Below, piece after piece: positions 35,026 to 44,983 of a stretch of DNA of 64,000 nt (position 1 is its first letter; each line of letters opens with the position of its first letter). A program made the translations under genes and the position numbers. Source of the DNA: an uncultured Clostridia bacterium (GTDB lineage Bacteria; Bacillota; Clostridia; UBA1381); NCBI GenBank assembly GCA_934489015.1, contig CAKSSN010000012.1, forward strand, positions 17,535 through 81,534. Reading direction: 5' to 3'. The notes under the pieces were generated by a model. The model searched no databases. It saw nothing but the letters and a program-made list of their open reading frames with translations, and was not told the DNA's origin.

Positions 35026-37026
35026 ATGAAAAAAAACTATGTTAAAACGATAAATCTTTTGATATGCCTTAGCGCAGCTGCTTCCGCACTTCTTATTATA
35101 TGCGGCGCATTTTTGTGGAAAGAAAGCGCGGCGGCGTGCGCGGCGGCAATAGCGGCAGGCTGCATTATAATGACGAGAGTTATTATTGCCGCAGCCGGAA
35201 AAAAAGCCGAACAAAACGAATACATGAGCCTTATAGCCGACAGCAGAAAGGTTACTACCGGAAATGTGCTGAGTCTTTTTCCTATGCCTATATGTGTGCT
35301 TCATATTGCAGGCGATATTGTATGGTTTAACGAGAAAATGAGCGAAATGCTCAAAATGAACGATTTATACGGAGTAAAGCTTGACAAGCTTATGCCGCAG
35401 CTTAACTGGGAGTCTGTTATAAAGTCCGGCAGGGTTGACAGAACGGTTGAGTGGAAGGACAAGCATTATCATGTTCTCGGCTCGATAATTTCGGCGGATA
35501 ACGTTTCCGATGACGATGAGGAAAAATATTCTGTCTATCTGTATTTTGCGGATAAAACGCAGGAAGTTGAGATAACTCAGAAATACCTTGAGGAGCAGTA
35601 TGACAGCGCTGTTATAAGCATAGATAATTATGATTATCTTTTGCAGAAAACGGACGATTCCAAAGGTCAGGAAATTGTTTATCAGATAAATCAGTATATA
35701 AACGCCTGGATAAAGGAGTCGGAGGGAATTATCAAGAAGCTCGACAGGGATAAATATTTTGCTTTGTTTGAGCATAAATATCTTGATATGTACATTGATA
35801 AGCGCTTTGACGTTCTTACAAAGGTAAGAGAGCTCAGCGAAAAGGCGGGTATACCCATAAGCCTTACGATAGGAATAGGAACAGGCGGCAAAATTGCGGA
35901 AAATGAAGCCGGTGCGCGCTACGCGTTCGACCTTGCAATAGGCAGGGGAGGAGATATGGTTGCTGTAAAAGAGCCGGCACAGTACAGATTTTATGCGAGC
36001 AAAACAAAGGAATACGACAAGAGCACAAAGGCAAAGGCGCGTGCGAGCGCTCTTGCGATAAAGAGCTTTATAGGCTCGGTTGATAAGGTTATAATAGTAG
36101 GTCACAGCGGAGCGGATTATGACTGCTTCGGCGCGGCGATGGGTATGCAGCGTGCGGTCAGATTTTTCGGGAAAAAGCCGTATGTTGTGTGCGATAATAT
36201 GTCGGGCGTTGAAAAGCTTTATGATAAGGCTGTAAAAATCGAAGAGTATGAGGGTATGTTCGTTTCGGTGGAGCGTGCGTCGGATATTGCCGATTTTAAC
36301 ACGCTTGTTATTGTCGTTGACACACATCGACCGGCGCTTCTTGCCAATGCGGAAATTTTAAAGAAAACCGATAAGGTTGTTTTAATAGACCATCACAGAC
36401 GCTCTACAGACTTTATCTCGCCTGTTTCGCTTACTCATCATGAGCCTTATGCTTCATCAACTTGCGAAATGGTTACGGAGCTTGTTCAGTTTATGGGCGC
36501 GGGCGATAAGCTTACAGGCTTTGAAGCGCAGTGCCTTTATATGGGAATTATAATGGACACGAAAAACTTCATATTAAAAACAGGCGTCAGAACGTTTGAA
36601 GCTGCGTCATATCTGCGCCGCGCAGGGCTTGACACGGTTGCGGTTAAGCAGATGTTCGCGGTTAATAAAACGGAGTTTGACGAGAGAGCGCAGATAATAG
36701 AGCATATGGAGCGGTTTTACGATATTATCGGAATATCGGTTACTGATGAAGAATATAAAAATATACGCGTTATAGCCTCTCAGGCGGCGGACGGAATGAT
36801 GAATATCGAAAACATTGAAGCGTCATTTGTAATATATCCGCTTGATGGCAGCGTAAGTATCAGCGCAAGATCGTTCGGCAACATAAATGTTCAGGAAATT
36901 CTCGAACAGCTCGGCGGCGGCGGTCATCTTACCGGAGCCGGAGCACAGATAAAGGGCTGCAGCATAGAAGAGGTCAGATATATGCTCATTGACGCTATCG
37001 GAAAATATCTTGCCGATAACGAATAA
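35026..37026 (+). CDS. gdpP: Cyclic-di-AMP phosphodiesterase GdpP
   Basis: A 666-residue protein from ATG 35026, just after AGGAGG; the frame extends upstream into the MazG-like gene without support. Two N-terminal membrane segments, a PAS domain, a degenerate GGDEF-like domain (GRGGDMVAVKE), then DHH (VGHSGADYDCFGAA, VVDTHRP, VVLIDHHRRS) and DHHA1 (LGGGGHLTGAGAQ). It hydrolyses cyclic-di-AMP and so affects potassium and osmotic balance and wall stress. The first DHH motif reads DYDCFG rather than the usual DxDAIG. Confidence 0.95.
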   Translation: MKKNYVKTINLLICLSAAASALLIICGAFLWKESAAACAAAIAAGCIIMTRVIIAAAGKKAEQNEYMSLIADSRKVTTGNVLSLFPMPICVLHIAGDIVWFNEKMSEMLKMNDLYGVKLDKLMPQLNWESVIKSGRVDRTVEWKDKHYHVLGSIISADNVSDDDEEKYSVYLYFADKTQEVEITQKYLEEQYDSAVISIDNYDYLLQKTDDSKGQEIVYQINQYINAWIKESEGIIKKLDRDKYFALFEHKYLDMYIDKRFDVLTKVRELSEKAGIPISLTIGIGTGGKIAENEAGARYAFDLAIGRGGDMVAVKEPAQYRFYASKTKEYDKSTKAKARASALAIKSFIGSVDKVIIVGHSGADYDCFGAAMGMQRAVRFFGKKPYVVCDNMSGVEKLYDKAVKIEEYEGMFVSVERASDIADFNTLVIVVDTHRPALLANAEILKKTDKVVLIDHHRRSTDFISPVSLTHHEPYASSTCEMVTELVQFMGAGDKLTGFEAQCLYMGIIMDTKNFILKTGVRTFEAASYLRRAGLDTVAVKQMFAVNKTEFDERAQIIEHMERFYDIIGISVTDEEYKNIRVIASQAADGMMNIENIEASFVIYPLDGSVSISARSFGNINVQEILEQLGGGGHLTGAGAQIKGCSIEEVRYMLIDAIGKYLADNE

Positions 37027-37085
37027 ATATATTCAGGGTGTTTTTTTCACTCGGCAGACACTTATTCAGAAAGGATTGATTTGAT

Positions 37086-37532
37086 ATGAAGCTTATACTT
37101 ACAAAGGATGTAAAGGGACAGGGCAAAAAAGGAGAGCTTGTTGAGGTTTCCGACGGCTACGGAAGAAATTATCTTTTGCCGAGAGGGCTTGCAAAGGAAG
37201 CTACAAAGGAAAATCTTAACGTAATGGAGGGTCAGGCGGCAAGCGCGGAGTTCAGAAGGCAAAAGGCTGTTGAGGAAGCGCAGGCTCTGGCTGACAGATT
37301 AAAGGAATTAACCGTTGAGATAAAAACAAAGGCAGGGGATAACGGAAAGCTTTTCGGAGCTATCACCTCAAAGGATGTTGCTGAGGCGCTCACAAATCAG
37401 CACCATATTAAGCTTGATAAGAAAAAATTTGTTTTGCCGGGCGGAATAAAGCTTCTCGGCATGACAGAGGTTGAAATTAAAATTCATCCGGGAATAAGCG
37501 GAAAGCTTAAAGTAAGAGTAGTTTCGGAATAA
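37086..37532 (+). CDS. rplI: 50S ribosomal protein L9
   Basis: The 148-residue protein starts [36 protein letters not shown], the L9 N-terminal domain, followed by the long connecting helix and a C-terminal rRNA-binding domain ([23 protein letters not shown]). The SD AAAGGA lies seven bases before the ATG. Its position between gdpP and dnaB is standard in Firmicutes. Confidence 0.98.
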   Translation: MKLILTKDVKGQGKKGELVEVSDGYGRNYLLPRGLAKEATKENLNVMEGQAASAEFRRQKAVEEAQALADRLKELTVEIKTKAGDNGKLFGAITSKDVAEALTNQHHIKLDKKKFVLPGGIKLLGMTEVEIKIHPGISGKLKVRVVSE

Positions 37533-37587
37533 TAAAAGCTTCATATAACAGTTATGTCGCTGAGATTTAAAAAGGGGGGAGCAGCGG

Positions 37588-38979
37588 TTGGAAAAACAAA
37601 ATAACATATATGTTGACAGAGAGCTTCCTTACAGCAAGGAGGCTGAGGAAGGCGTAATCGGCTGTATCCTCTTTGACGCTAAAAGTATTTCGGCGGCTGT
37701 TGAGATTGTAAAGCCGGAGGACTTTTTTCTGGCGCAGGCAAGGGAAATTTACTCAGCGGCAATAGAGCTTTTTAATAACAATAAACCGATAGACTTTGTT
37801 TCGGTATCGGATCTTTTGTCAAAGCGCGATAAGCTTGACGCTGTCGGCGGAAGCGTTTATCTTGCAAATCTTGCGTCCTCCGTTTCAACATCGGAGCATG
37901 CCGGCTATTATGCAAAAATAATAAAGCAAAAGGCAGTATCGAGAAAGCTTATAAGCGCTGCCGCAGGCATAATGAAGGACGCTTATGACGATAACGATGA
38001 TGTTGATAAAATACTCGACCGTGCGGAGCAGGCGATTTTTGACGTTTCCTCATCAAAGGAAAGCACGGATATTGTACCCGTCAGCGACGTTGTAATGGAA
38101 GCTTACAATACTATGGTTGAAAATGCGATGAATCCGAGCGGTATCAACGGGCTTGATACGGGCTTTGAGGAGCTTAATTACAGAACGGGCGGTCTGCATG
38201 GCGGAGAGCTTATATTGATTGCCGGACGTCCGGGTATGGGAAAGTCAAGTTTCGCGGTTAATATAGCGGAGCATGCGGCGTTTAAAGATAATAAAACCGT
38301 TGCGATTTTTAACCTTGAAATGCCTAAAGTTCAGATAGTAAACAGAATTATGTGTTCTCAGGCGCTTGTTGATTCGCATAAATTAAAATCCGGAGAGATA
38401 GAAGCGGATGATTGGCTGAGAATAGGCAGAGCGGTGAACAGGTTCTATCAGGCGCCTATGTATATTGACGATACGGCAACGATAACCGTGTCGGAGATAA
38501 GGGCAAAATGCAAGCGCCTCAAGCAGACGCGTCAGCTTGAGCTTGTTGTTATAGATTATCTTCAGCTTATGCAGGCTCCGGGCAGAACAGAGAGCAGACA
38601 GCAGGAAATATCAGAAATATCGCGTTCGCTGAAAATTCTTGCAAAGGAGCTTGACATACCTGTAATTGCGCTTTCTCAGCTTTCGAGAAACGTTGAAAAC
38701 AGAAGCGATAAAAGGCCTATGCTTTCGGACCTTCGTGAATCGGGAGCTATCGAGCAGGACGCGGATATTGTAATGTTTCTTTACAGAGATGAATATTACA
38801 ATAAAGAGAATAGTGAGGATAAGGGACTTGCCGAATGTATAATCGCAAAGCACAGAAGCGGTGAAACATCGACCTTTAAGCTTGGTTGGCAGGGACAGTA
38901 TACCAAATTCCTCAATGTTGAAAGAGATGAAAATGACCAAAGCGGAAAAAATAATTTTAAAGACAATAAGGGAGCTTAA
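37588..38979 (+). CDS. dnaB: Replicative DNA helicase
   Basis: A 463-residue protein. The N-terminal dimer domain (PYSKEAEEGVIGCILFD) is joined by a linker to a RecA-like ATPase with P-loop GRPGMGKS (213-220), VVIDYLQLM and LSQLSRNVENRSDKRP..SGAIEQDAD. The start is TTG at 37588 after GGGGGGAG; no ATG is near. Unwinds DNA at the fork. tilS begins inside its last 50 bases. Confidence 0.97.
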   Translation: MEKQNNIYVDRELPYSKEAEEGVIGCILFDAKSISAAVEIVKPEDFFLAQAREIYSAAIELFNNNKPIDFVSVSDLLSKRDKLDAVGGSVYLANLASSVSTSEHAGYYAKIIKQKAVSRKLISAAAGIMKDAYDDNDDVDKILDRAEQAIFDVSSSKESTDIVPVSDVVMEAYNTMVENAMNPSGINGLDTGFEELNYRTGGLHGGELILIAGRPGMGKSSFAVNIAEHAAFKDNKTVAIFNLEMPKVQIVNRIMCSQALVDSHKLKSGEIEADDWLRIGRAVNRFYQAPMYIDDTATITVSEIRAKCKRLKQTRQLELVVIDYLQLMQAPGRTESRQQEISEISRSLKILAKELDIPVIALSQLSRNVENRSDKRPMLSDLRESGAIEQDADIVMFLYRDEYYNKENSEDKGLAECIIAKHRSGETSTFKLGWQGQYTKFLNVERDENDQSGKNNFKDNKGA

Positions 38980-40258
38980 GCTCCGCGAGGGCGTGGGAGT
39001 ACTTATTGCGCTTTCAGGCGGAGCGGATTCGGCAGCTCTTTTATGTGCCATGCACAATATAAACAGCGCTTTCGGATTTAAGCTTTATGCGTGCCACGTA
39101 AATCACATGATAAGGGGCGGCGAGGCGGATCATGACGAAGAGTTTTCGCGGCAGCTTTGCGGGGCTCTTTCGGTGCCGTTTTTCTCAAAAAAAATAAATG
39201 TTCCGCTTATGGCGAAAAATGAACATCTTTCAGAAGAAACGGCAGGCAGAAAGGCAAGATATGCATATTTTGACGAGATAATGAAAAATAATAATATTGA
39301 TTATCTCGCAACAGCTCATCATAGGGACGACCGCACAGAAACCATACTTATGAATATAATACGCGGAAGCGGCGCAAGAGGCTTTAAGGGGATTGAATAT
39401 AAAAACGGAAATATAATCCGTCCCATGCTCGATTTATCAAAAAAGGATATTTTGAGCTATTGCTCGGAAAACAATATTGATTACTGCACGGATTCGACCA
39501 ATACCGATGAAAATTACCTCAGAAACAAGGTAAGACGGAGGTTAATTCCGCTTTTGGAGGAGATAAATCCGTCGGCTGCATCTTCAATTATAAGAATGAG
39601 CGATATTATTTCGTCTGATGATGATTATCTGGACGCTCTGGCGAAAAGTGAGCTTAAAAAAATGATTTCTCCGCGAGGGCTGAAAACATCAGCTTTAAAC
39701 AGTATGCATATGAGCCTGAAGCGCAGAGTTGTTTTTGAATATTATGCGGACATAAAGGGCAGCGCTGACGATATATCATTTGAAGCGGTGGACTCAATGC
39801 TGACTTTGGCGCGCGGAAATTCGGGAAAACGTATATCACTTGGCGGAGGGTATACCGCCGCCGTATCATACGGATATTTAAAAATATTTAAATATGAAGC
39901 TAATCTTTCGTTTGAGTATACATTAAAAATAAATGAGCCGTGTTTTGTTGCGGAAATAGGAAAAACCTTTGTTTTGCGCGAAAGCACCGGCAAAAGCCGT
40001 GATACGTTTTCGTTTTCCGGCACTGAAAGCTTTGTGCTCAGGAGCAGGCGCAGCGGAGATTATCTCTATCCTGTCGGAATGATGGGCAAAAAGAAGCTCA
40101 AGGAATTGTTTATAGATAAAAAGCTTGACAGAGCTTTGAGAGAGCGTGTGCCGGTTTTGACGGCAGACGGAGAAATTGCCTGCGTGTTCGGGATAAGAAA
40201 CGACAGACGGTTTTGGTCTGAAAAAGGAAATTATGAGCTTGTCTGCACTGACGGCTGA
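38933..40258 (+). CDS. tilS: tRNA(Ile)-lysidine synthase
   Basis: About 441 residues from ATG 38933 (an ATG two codons earlier at 38927 is equally possible; AAAGAG precedes both). PP-loop SGGADS (28-33), then CHVNHMIRGGEADHDEEF and ATAHHRDDRTET, plus a C-terminal substrate-binding domain. It modifies C34 of tRNA-Ile(CAU) to lysidine so that AUA codons, frequent in this AT-rich genome, are read as isoleucine. It overlaps dnaB and precedes ftsH. Confidence 0.95.
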   Translation: MTKAEKIILKTIRELKLREGVGVLIALSGGADSAALLCAMHNINSAFGFKLYACHVNHMIRGGEADHDEEFSRQLCGALSVPFFSKKINVPLMAKNEHLSEETAGRKARYAYFDEIMKNNNIDYLATAHHRDDRTETILMNIIRGSGARGFKGIEYKNGNIIRPMLDLSKKDILSYCSENNIDYCTDSTNTDENYLRNKVRRRLIPLLEEINPSAASSIIRMSDIISSDDDYLDALAKSELKKMISPRGLKTSALNSMHMSLKRRVVFEYYADIKGSADDISFEAVDSMLTLARGNSGKRISLGGGYTAAVSYGYLKIFKYEANLSFEYTLKINEPCFVAEIGKTFVLRESTGKSRDTFSFSGTESFVLRSRRSGDYLYPVGMMGKKKLKELFIDKKLDRALRERVPVLTADGEIACVFGIRNDRRFWSEKGNYELVCTDG

Positions 40259-40280
40259 TAAATAATCGGGAGGGGATTGT

Positions 40281-42074
40281 TTGAAGAAAATATACAGAGG
40301 TACAGGCTGGTGGCTGTTTATCATAGCGGCAGTTCTTATATTCAGCTATTTTACCGATTTGAGATCGGCGGCAAAGCCTGCGTCGTATTCTCAGCTTGTC
40401 GGAGATATAGAAAATGCGGCGGTAACTCGCATTATAGTGGATGATACGAGGGTGACATATTTTAAAGGACAGGACACGTCCTATTCGGTAAACATTCCCT
40501 CACAGGAAACGTTTTACAGCGATTGCGGAGATAAGCTTTTGGAGCAGATGGAAAGCGGAAAGCTTGTTCAGGAGGCTGTTTCAAAGAGGATTTCAATTTC
40601 CTCCGTGCTTAATATCCTTTGCTCGCTTTTGCTTGTAGGTTTGTTTGCGTTTATGATTTTTTCGAGAAACGGAAAGACGGGCGGAGGCTTTACAAAAACA
40701 AGCTCACGCGTTGAAAACCTGAACGCTAAGGATAAGGTGTCGTTTGCCGATGTTGCCGGAGCGATTGAGGAAAAGGCGGAGCTTGAGGAAATTGTGGACT
40801 TTCTTAAAAATCCGCATAAATTCATTTCACTCGGCGCAAGAATACCTAAGGGAATACTTCTTGTAGGTCCTCCGGGAACAGGCAAAACTCTGCTTGCGCG
40901 CGCGGTTGCAGGTGAAGCCGGAGTGCCGTTTTTCCTAATGAGCGGCTCTGATTTCGTGGAGCTTTACGTTGGCGTTGGTGCGTCGCGTGTAAGGGATTTA
41001 TTTGAACAGGCTAAGAGAAATAAGCCTTGCATAATTTTTATAGATGAAATTGACGCTGTCGGCAGAAAAAGAGGTGCCGGTATGGGCGGAGGTCATGATG
41101 AGAGGGAGCAGACTTTAAATCAGTTGCTTGTTGAAATGGACGGCTTCGGAAAAAACGAGGGCGTTATTATGATAGCCGCAACAAACAGACCCGATATACT
41201 CGATCCGGCGCTTCTGCGTCCGGGACGATTTGACAGGCGCGTTGTTGTTTCTCTTCCCGATGTTAAGGGCAGAGAGGAAATATTAAAGGTCCATATAAAA
41301 AACAAGCCTATTTCAAAGGATATTGATTTGCACGAGGTTGCAAAGAAAACGTCGGGATATTCCGGCGCCGATCTTGAAAATCTGATGAATGAGGCCGCAA
41401 TATTTGCCGCAAAGCGCGAGCATATTGAAATAACTGCCGAAGACCTTGATGACGCAAACATGAAGGTTATGATGGGCAGCGAAAAACATTCTAAGGTTAT
41501 TTCCGAAAAGGAAAAGAAGCTGACCGCTTATCATGAGGCAGGTCACGCGGTTGTAACATATGTGGCGGACAGCTCATCGGTTGTAAGCCAGATTTCAATT
41601 ATTCCGCGCGGCAGAGCCGGGGGTTATACGATGTCGCTTCCGGAGGAGGACGACTCGTCCTGCCCGTCAAAGAGCGAAATGCTCGGCCGCATATGCGTGC
41701 TTCTCGGCGGCAGAGCGGCAGAGGAATTGGTGCTTGACGATATAACAACGGGTGCGTCGAGCGATCTTAAACGTGCAACGGAAATTGCGCATGAGATGGT
41801 TGCAAAATACGGCATGAGCGAAAAAATCGGACCTGTTGCGTTTTCGGGCAGTGACGAGGTGTTTATAGGCCGCGATTTTGCACATTCGAGAGAATATTCC
41901 GAAGAAACGGCCGCAAAAATAGATATGGAAGTCAGAGATATACTTCTTAGGGAATATGACAGCGCAAAGAAAATTCTTACTGACAATTCCGAGCGGCTCG
42001 AAAAGCTTGCAAAGCTCCTGCTTGACAAGGAAACGGTAAGCGGAGAAGAGTTTAAAGCGTGCATGGAAGGTTAA
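40281..42074 (+). CDS. ftsH: ATP-dependent zinc metalloprotease FtsH
   Basis: A 597-residue membrane-anchored protease: two membrane segments (10-26 and about 107-127) around a small external domain, AAA module with GPPGTGKT (196-203) and [11 protein letters not shown], second region of homology, then zinc site HEAGH (418-422). The start is TTG after GGGAGGGG. It degrades misfolded membrane proteins and regulators. The tilS-ftsH order is conserved in Firmicutes, though hpt between them is missing. Confidence 0.97.
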   Translation: MKKIYRGTGWWLFIIAAVLIFSYFTDLRSAAKPASYSQLVGDIENAAVTRIIVDDTRVTYFKGQDTSYSVNIPSQETFYSDCGDKLLEQMESGKLVQEAVSKRISISSVLNILCSLLLVGLFAFMIFSRNGKTGGGFTKTSSRVENLNAKDKVSFADVAGAIEEKAELEEIVDFLKNPHKFISLGARIPKGILLVGPPGTGKTLLARAVAGEAGVPFFLMSGSDFVELYVGVGASRVRDLFEQAKRNKPCIIFIDEIDAVGRKRGAGMGGGHDEREQTLNQLLVEMDGFGKNEGVIMIAATNRPDILDPALLRPGRFDRRVVVSLPDVKGREEILKVHIKNKPISKDIDLHEVAKKTSGYSGADLENLMNEAAIFAAKREHIEITAEDLDDANMKVMMGSEKHSKVISEKEKKLTAYHEAGHAVVTYVADSSSVVSQISIIPRGRAGGYTMSLPEEDDSSCPSKSEMLGRICVLLGGRAAEELVLDDITTGASSDLKRATEIAHEMVAKYGMSEKIGPVAFSGSDEVFIGRDFAHSREYSEETAAKIDMEVRDILLREYDSAKKILTDNSERLEKLAKLLLDKETVSGEEFKACMEG

Positions 42075-42165
42075 ACTTTGGCAAGGTACGGCTATAAGGC
42101 CGCCTTATATATAACGGACTGCTCTTTGGCAGAACGGAAAAACAAAAAGAAAGGATTTGTTAAAA

Positions 42166-42372
42166 ATGAAAGTAACTAAGGATATGATTATAATGGACGT
42201 TCTCAACATGGATATGGGAACATCGAAATTTTTCTATGACATCGGTATGCATTGTCTCGGCTGCCCGTCCGCAAGCGGAGAGTCAATCGAGATGGCGTGT
42301 GAGGTTCACGGAGCCGACGCTGATGAGCTTGTAGGAAAAATAAATGAATATCTTGCTTCAAAAGAAGCGTAA
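42166..42372 (+). CDS. DUF1858 domain protein
   Basis: A 68-residue protein: MKVTKDMIIMDVLNMDMG, then IGMHCLGCPSASGESIEMACEVHG, giving the conserved CxxC after GMH. The ATG at 42166 follows AAAGGA. The family is often near redox and hybrid-cluster genes and may bind a metal or persulfide; function is not established. It is followed by two strong terminators. Confidence 0.88.
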   Translation: MKVTKDMIIMDVLNMDMGTSKFFYDIGMHCLGCPSASGESIEMACEVHGADADELVGKINEYLASKEA

Positions 42373-42382
42373 AACCAAGCGG

Positions 42383-42408
42383 CAAAACCCGAATATTTTC
42401 GGGTTTTG
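42383..42408 (+). terminator. Terminator after the DUF1858 gene
   Basis: CAAAACCCGAA pairs perfectly with TTCGGGTTTTG around four bases, followed by TTG. It lies 10 bp after the stop codon. Confidence 0.8.
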
Positions 42409-42420
42409 TTGGGTTGACCG

Positions 42421-42450
42421 AAAAAAGCAATCAGAACGCATTGCTTTTTT
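42421..42450. terminator. Second, tandem hairpin with T/A-rich arms
   Basis: AAAAAAGCAAT pairs with ATTGCTTTTTT around eight bases. With the hairpin 12 bp upstream it insulates pgcA from read-through. Confidence 0.7.
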
Positions 42451-42481
42451 GGCCGGGCATGAGGAGCGACTAAGTATTAAG

Positions 42482-42499
42482 AACGTAAAAATTTACGTT
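42482..42499. promoter_or_regulatory. Perfect 18-bp palindrome before pgcA
   Basis: AACGTAAAAATTTACGTT reads the same on both strands and lies 28 bp before the pgcA start. It may be an operator or form a 5' hairpin near the SD. No clear promoter is seen in the 30 bp between it and the tandem terminators. Confidence 0.4.
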
Positions 42500-42527
42500 T
42501 GCAATTTTCTTGAAGGGATTGATAACT

Positions 42528-44168
42528 GTGGATTATATGAGCGAATACAAGCTTTGGCTTGAAAAGGCCGACGAGCCGACTCGCAGAGAGCTTGAAGGTG
42601 TTACTGATGAAAAGGAAATAAAGGACAGATTTTATTCAAATCTTAAATTCGGTACGGGCGGACTCAGAGGAATTATGGGTGCCGGAACAAACAGAATGAA
42701 TAAATATGTTGTCGGGAAGGCAACGCAGGGTCTTTGTGAATATATCAAAGGTAAGGGCAGCGAGTGTATGAAGCGCGGAGTTGTAATTGCTCATGATTCA
42801 AGAAATAATTCGCGCGCCTTTGCTGAGCATACGGCAAATGTTTTGTGCGCGAACGGAATTAAAGCATATCTTTTTAATTCCCTGAGACCTACTCCCATGC
42901 TTTCTTTTGCGGTAAGGTATTTAAAATGCTATGCCGGAATTGTTATAACGGCGAGCCATAACCCTAAGGAATATAACGGATATAAGGCATATTTTGAGGA
43001 CGGCGGCCAGCTTCCGCCGGAGGCTGCTGACAAGGTGCTTGAATATATTGATAAGGTTGATATATTTGCTGTGCCGGATAAGTCTGATGTATCGCCGCAG
43101 ATTATCGGCGAAGAGGTTGACGAAGCTTATTACAGTGAGGTTTTAAAGCAGCGCAAAAACAAGGACCTTGACAAAAAGGGATTTAAGCTCGTTTACACTC
43201 CGCTTCACGGATCGGGAAATATTCCTGTGCGTGAGATTTTGAAGCGCTCAGGATTTGAAAATGTTTTGCTCGTTGATGAGCAGGTTGAGCCGGACGGAAA
43301 TTTCCCGACGGTTAAATCGCCTAATCCCGAAAATAAAGAATGCTTTACGCGTGCGATTGAAATTGCAAAGGAAAACGGCTGTGACCTTATAATCGGAACA
43401 GACCCCGACAGCGACAGAGTAGGTATTGTTGTTAAATCTTCAAGCGGTGAATATGTTACAATGACGGGGAATCAGGTCGGCGCGCTGCTTTGCGATTATC
43501 TGCTTTCTCAGAAAAATGTGCCGTCAAACGGAGCTGTTATTTCAACAATAGTTTCAACAAGACTTATAAAGGCTATATGCGAAAAGAAGAATATTAAATA
43601 TTTTGACGTTTTAACAGGCTTTAAATTTATCGGCGAGAAGATACACGAGTTTGAAACGGATAATTCCTACAGCTTTATTCTCGGTCTTGAAGAAAGCTAC
43701 GGTTATCTTGTGGGAACATATGCAAGAGATAAGGACGCCGTTGTAGCCTCAATGCTTATAAGCGAAATGGCTGTGTATTATTCAAAGCAGGGAAAGACGC
43801 TTTATGATAAAATGATGGATATATATGATGAATACGGCTATTTCAAGGAGGGCGTGTTCTCAGCCGAGCTTAAAGGACTTGACGGTGCCGAAAAAATCCG
43901 TGAGATTATGAAGAGCCTCAGAAGCGTTAATAAAGCTGAATATAAAATTGCAAAAACCGTTGACTATTTAAACGATGAAACGGGACTTCCGAAATCGGAC
44001 GTAATGCAGTTTGAGTTTGAGGACGGCAGCAGCTTTATAGCTCGTCCGTCGGGAACGGAGCCTAAGATTAAGCTTTATATGAACACTGTCGGAGAAAATT
44101 TACAAGACGCTGAAGCAAAGGAAGAAGCGCTTAAGAAAAAGGCGCTTGAAATCTGCGGCTTGAGCTAA
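42528..44168 (+). CDS. pgcA: Phosphoglucomutase/phosphomannomutase
   Basis: A protein of about 546 residues of the alpha-D-phosphohexomutase family from GTG 42528, ten bases after AAGGG (the ATG at 42537 is a close alternative). FGTGGLRGIMG near the N-terminus, phosphoserine loop TASHNP with Ser143, metal loop GTDPDSDRVG, sugar loop GLEESYGY and phosphate loop RPSGTEPKIK. It interconverts glucose-6-P and glucose-1-P for glycan and teichoic-acid precursors. Monocistronic, flanked by terminators. Confidence 0.95.
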   Translation: MDYMSEYKLWLEKADEPTRRELEGVTDEKEIKDRFYSNLKFGTGGLRGIMGAGTNRMNKYVVGKATQGLCEYIKGKGSECMKRGVVIAHDSRNNSRAFAEHTANVLCANGIKAYLFNSLRPTPMLSFAVRYLKCYAGIVITASHNPKEYNGYKAYFEDGGQLPPEAADKVLEYIDKVDIFAVPDKSDVSPQIIGEEVDEAYYSEVLKQRKNKDLDKKGFKLVYTPLHGSGNIPVREILKRSGFENVLLVDEQVEPDGNFPTVKSPNPENKECFTRAIEIAKENGCDLIIGTDPDSDRVGIVVKSSSGEYVTMTGNQVGALLCDYLLSQKNVPSNGAVISTIVSTRLIKAICEKKNIKYFDVLTGFKFIGEKIHEFETDNSYSFILGLEESYGYLVGTYARDKDAVVASMLISEMAVYYSKQGKTLYDKMMDIYDEYGYFKEGVFSAELKGLDGAEKIREIMKSLRSVNKAEYKIAKTVDYLNDETGLPKSDVMQFEFEDGSSFIARPSGTEPKIKLYMNTVGENLQDAEAKEEALKKKALEICGLS

Positions 44169-44210
44169 AATATACACATTTAAATTATAGCATCAGAGTT
44201 ATGTTTTTAC

Positions 44211-44241
44211 AAAGAGCGCACCGAAAAAGGCTGCGCTCTTT
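44211..44241 (+). terminator. Terminator of pgcA
   Basis: AAAGAGCGCA pairs perfectly with TGCGCTCTTT around eleven bases, with a T-rich 3' side. Confidence 0.85.
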
Positions 44242-44363
44242 ATTTATCGGCGCGAAAAAAATCAGTTGTTTGCAATAGGTATAATTTTGTATATAAAACT
44301 AAATTTTTTTTGAATTTTTTTGTGCGCTTTTGTGCGTTATTTTTAAGTTTATGCTTATTTTAT

Positions 44364-44391
44364 TTGACTTTTTTTTATTTTGTGGTATAAT
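44364..44391 (+). promoter_or_regulatory. Promoter of carD-ispD-ispF
   Basis: TTGACT (44364-44369), 16 bases mostly T, TATAAT (44386-44391). The remaining 44242-44363 is AT-rich with no other signal seen. Confidence 0.7.
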
Positions 44392-44481
44392 AATAGTATA
44401 ATAGTTTTTATTACATATGGTTTTTGCTTTGTTTTGAGCAATAACCATGAATGGCGCTTTCATGCGCTGCGGAGGAAAGAT

Positions 44482-44982
44482 ATGTACAGTGTCGGAGATA
44501 AAATAGTATATCCGCTTCACGGAGCAGGTATCATTGAGGCGATTGAAGAAAAAACGGTTCTCGGTAAAAAGAAAAAGTATTATGTAATGCGTATTCAGTC
44601 AGGTAAAATGACGGTGCTCATTCCGACGGATAAATGTGAGGAAATCGGAATAAGGGGCGTAATTGACGCTTCGGAAGCAAAAAAGGTTTTGGAGCATTTC
44701 AGAGAGCAGGCGGTATGGAATGATGAAAACTGGAACAGACGTCAGAGGGATAATATGAAAAAAATTCATACCGGCGATTTGTATCAGGTGCTTGACGTTA
44801 TGAAAAATCTTATGTACCGCGAGCTTTCAAAAGGGCTTTCAACAAGCGAGAGAAAAATACTTGCAAGCACGAAGCAAATGGTTATAAGCGAGCTTGTTAT
44901 GAGCGGCTTTGCCGATGAAGAAGATATTGAAATGATTTTAAGCGAAACGGTAAGGGCGCTTTTGCCCGAAAAAAAGGATTGA
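44482..44982 (+). CDS. carD: CarD/CdnL-type RNA polymerase-binding regulator
   Basis: A 166-residue protein from ATG 44482, after GCGGAGGA. The N-terminal CarD/TRCF interaction domain opens MYSVGDKIVYPLHGAGIIEAIEE and includes KKYYVMRI. The C-terminal helical DNA-binding domain follows (DLYQVLDVMKNLMYRELSKGLSTSERKIL). It binds RNA polymerase and stabilises open complexes. CarD followed by ispD and ispF is the usual Clostridial order. Confidence 0.95.
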   Translation: MYSVGDKIVYPLHGAGIIEAIEEKTVLGKKKKYYVMRIQSGKMTVLIPTDKCEEIGIRGVIDASEAKKVLEHFREQAVWNDENWNRRQRDNMKKIHTGDLYQVLDVMKNLMYRELSKGLSTSERKILASTKQMVISELVMSGFADEEDIEMILSETVRALLPEKKD

Positions 44983-44983
44983 T

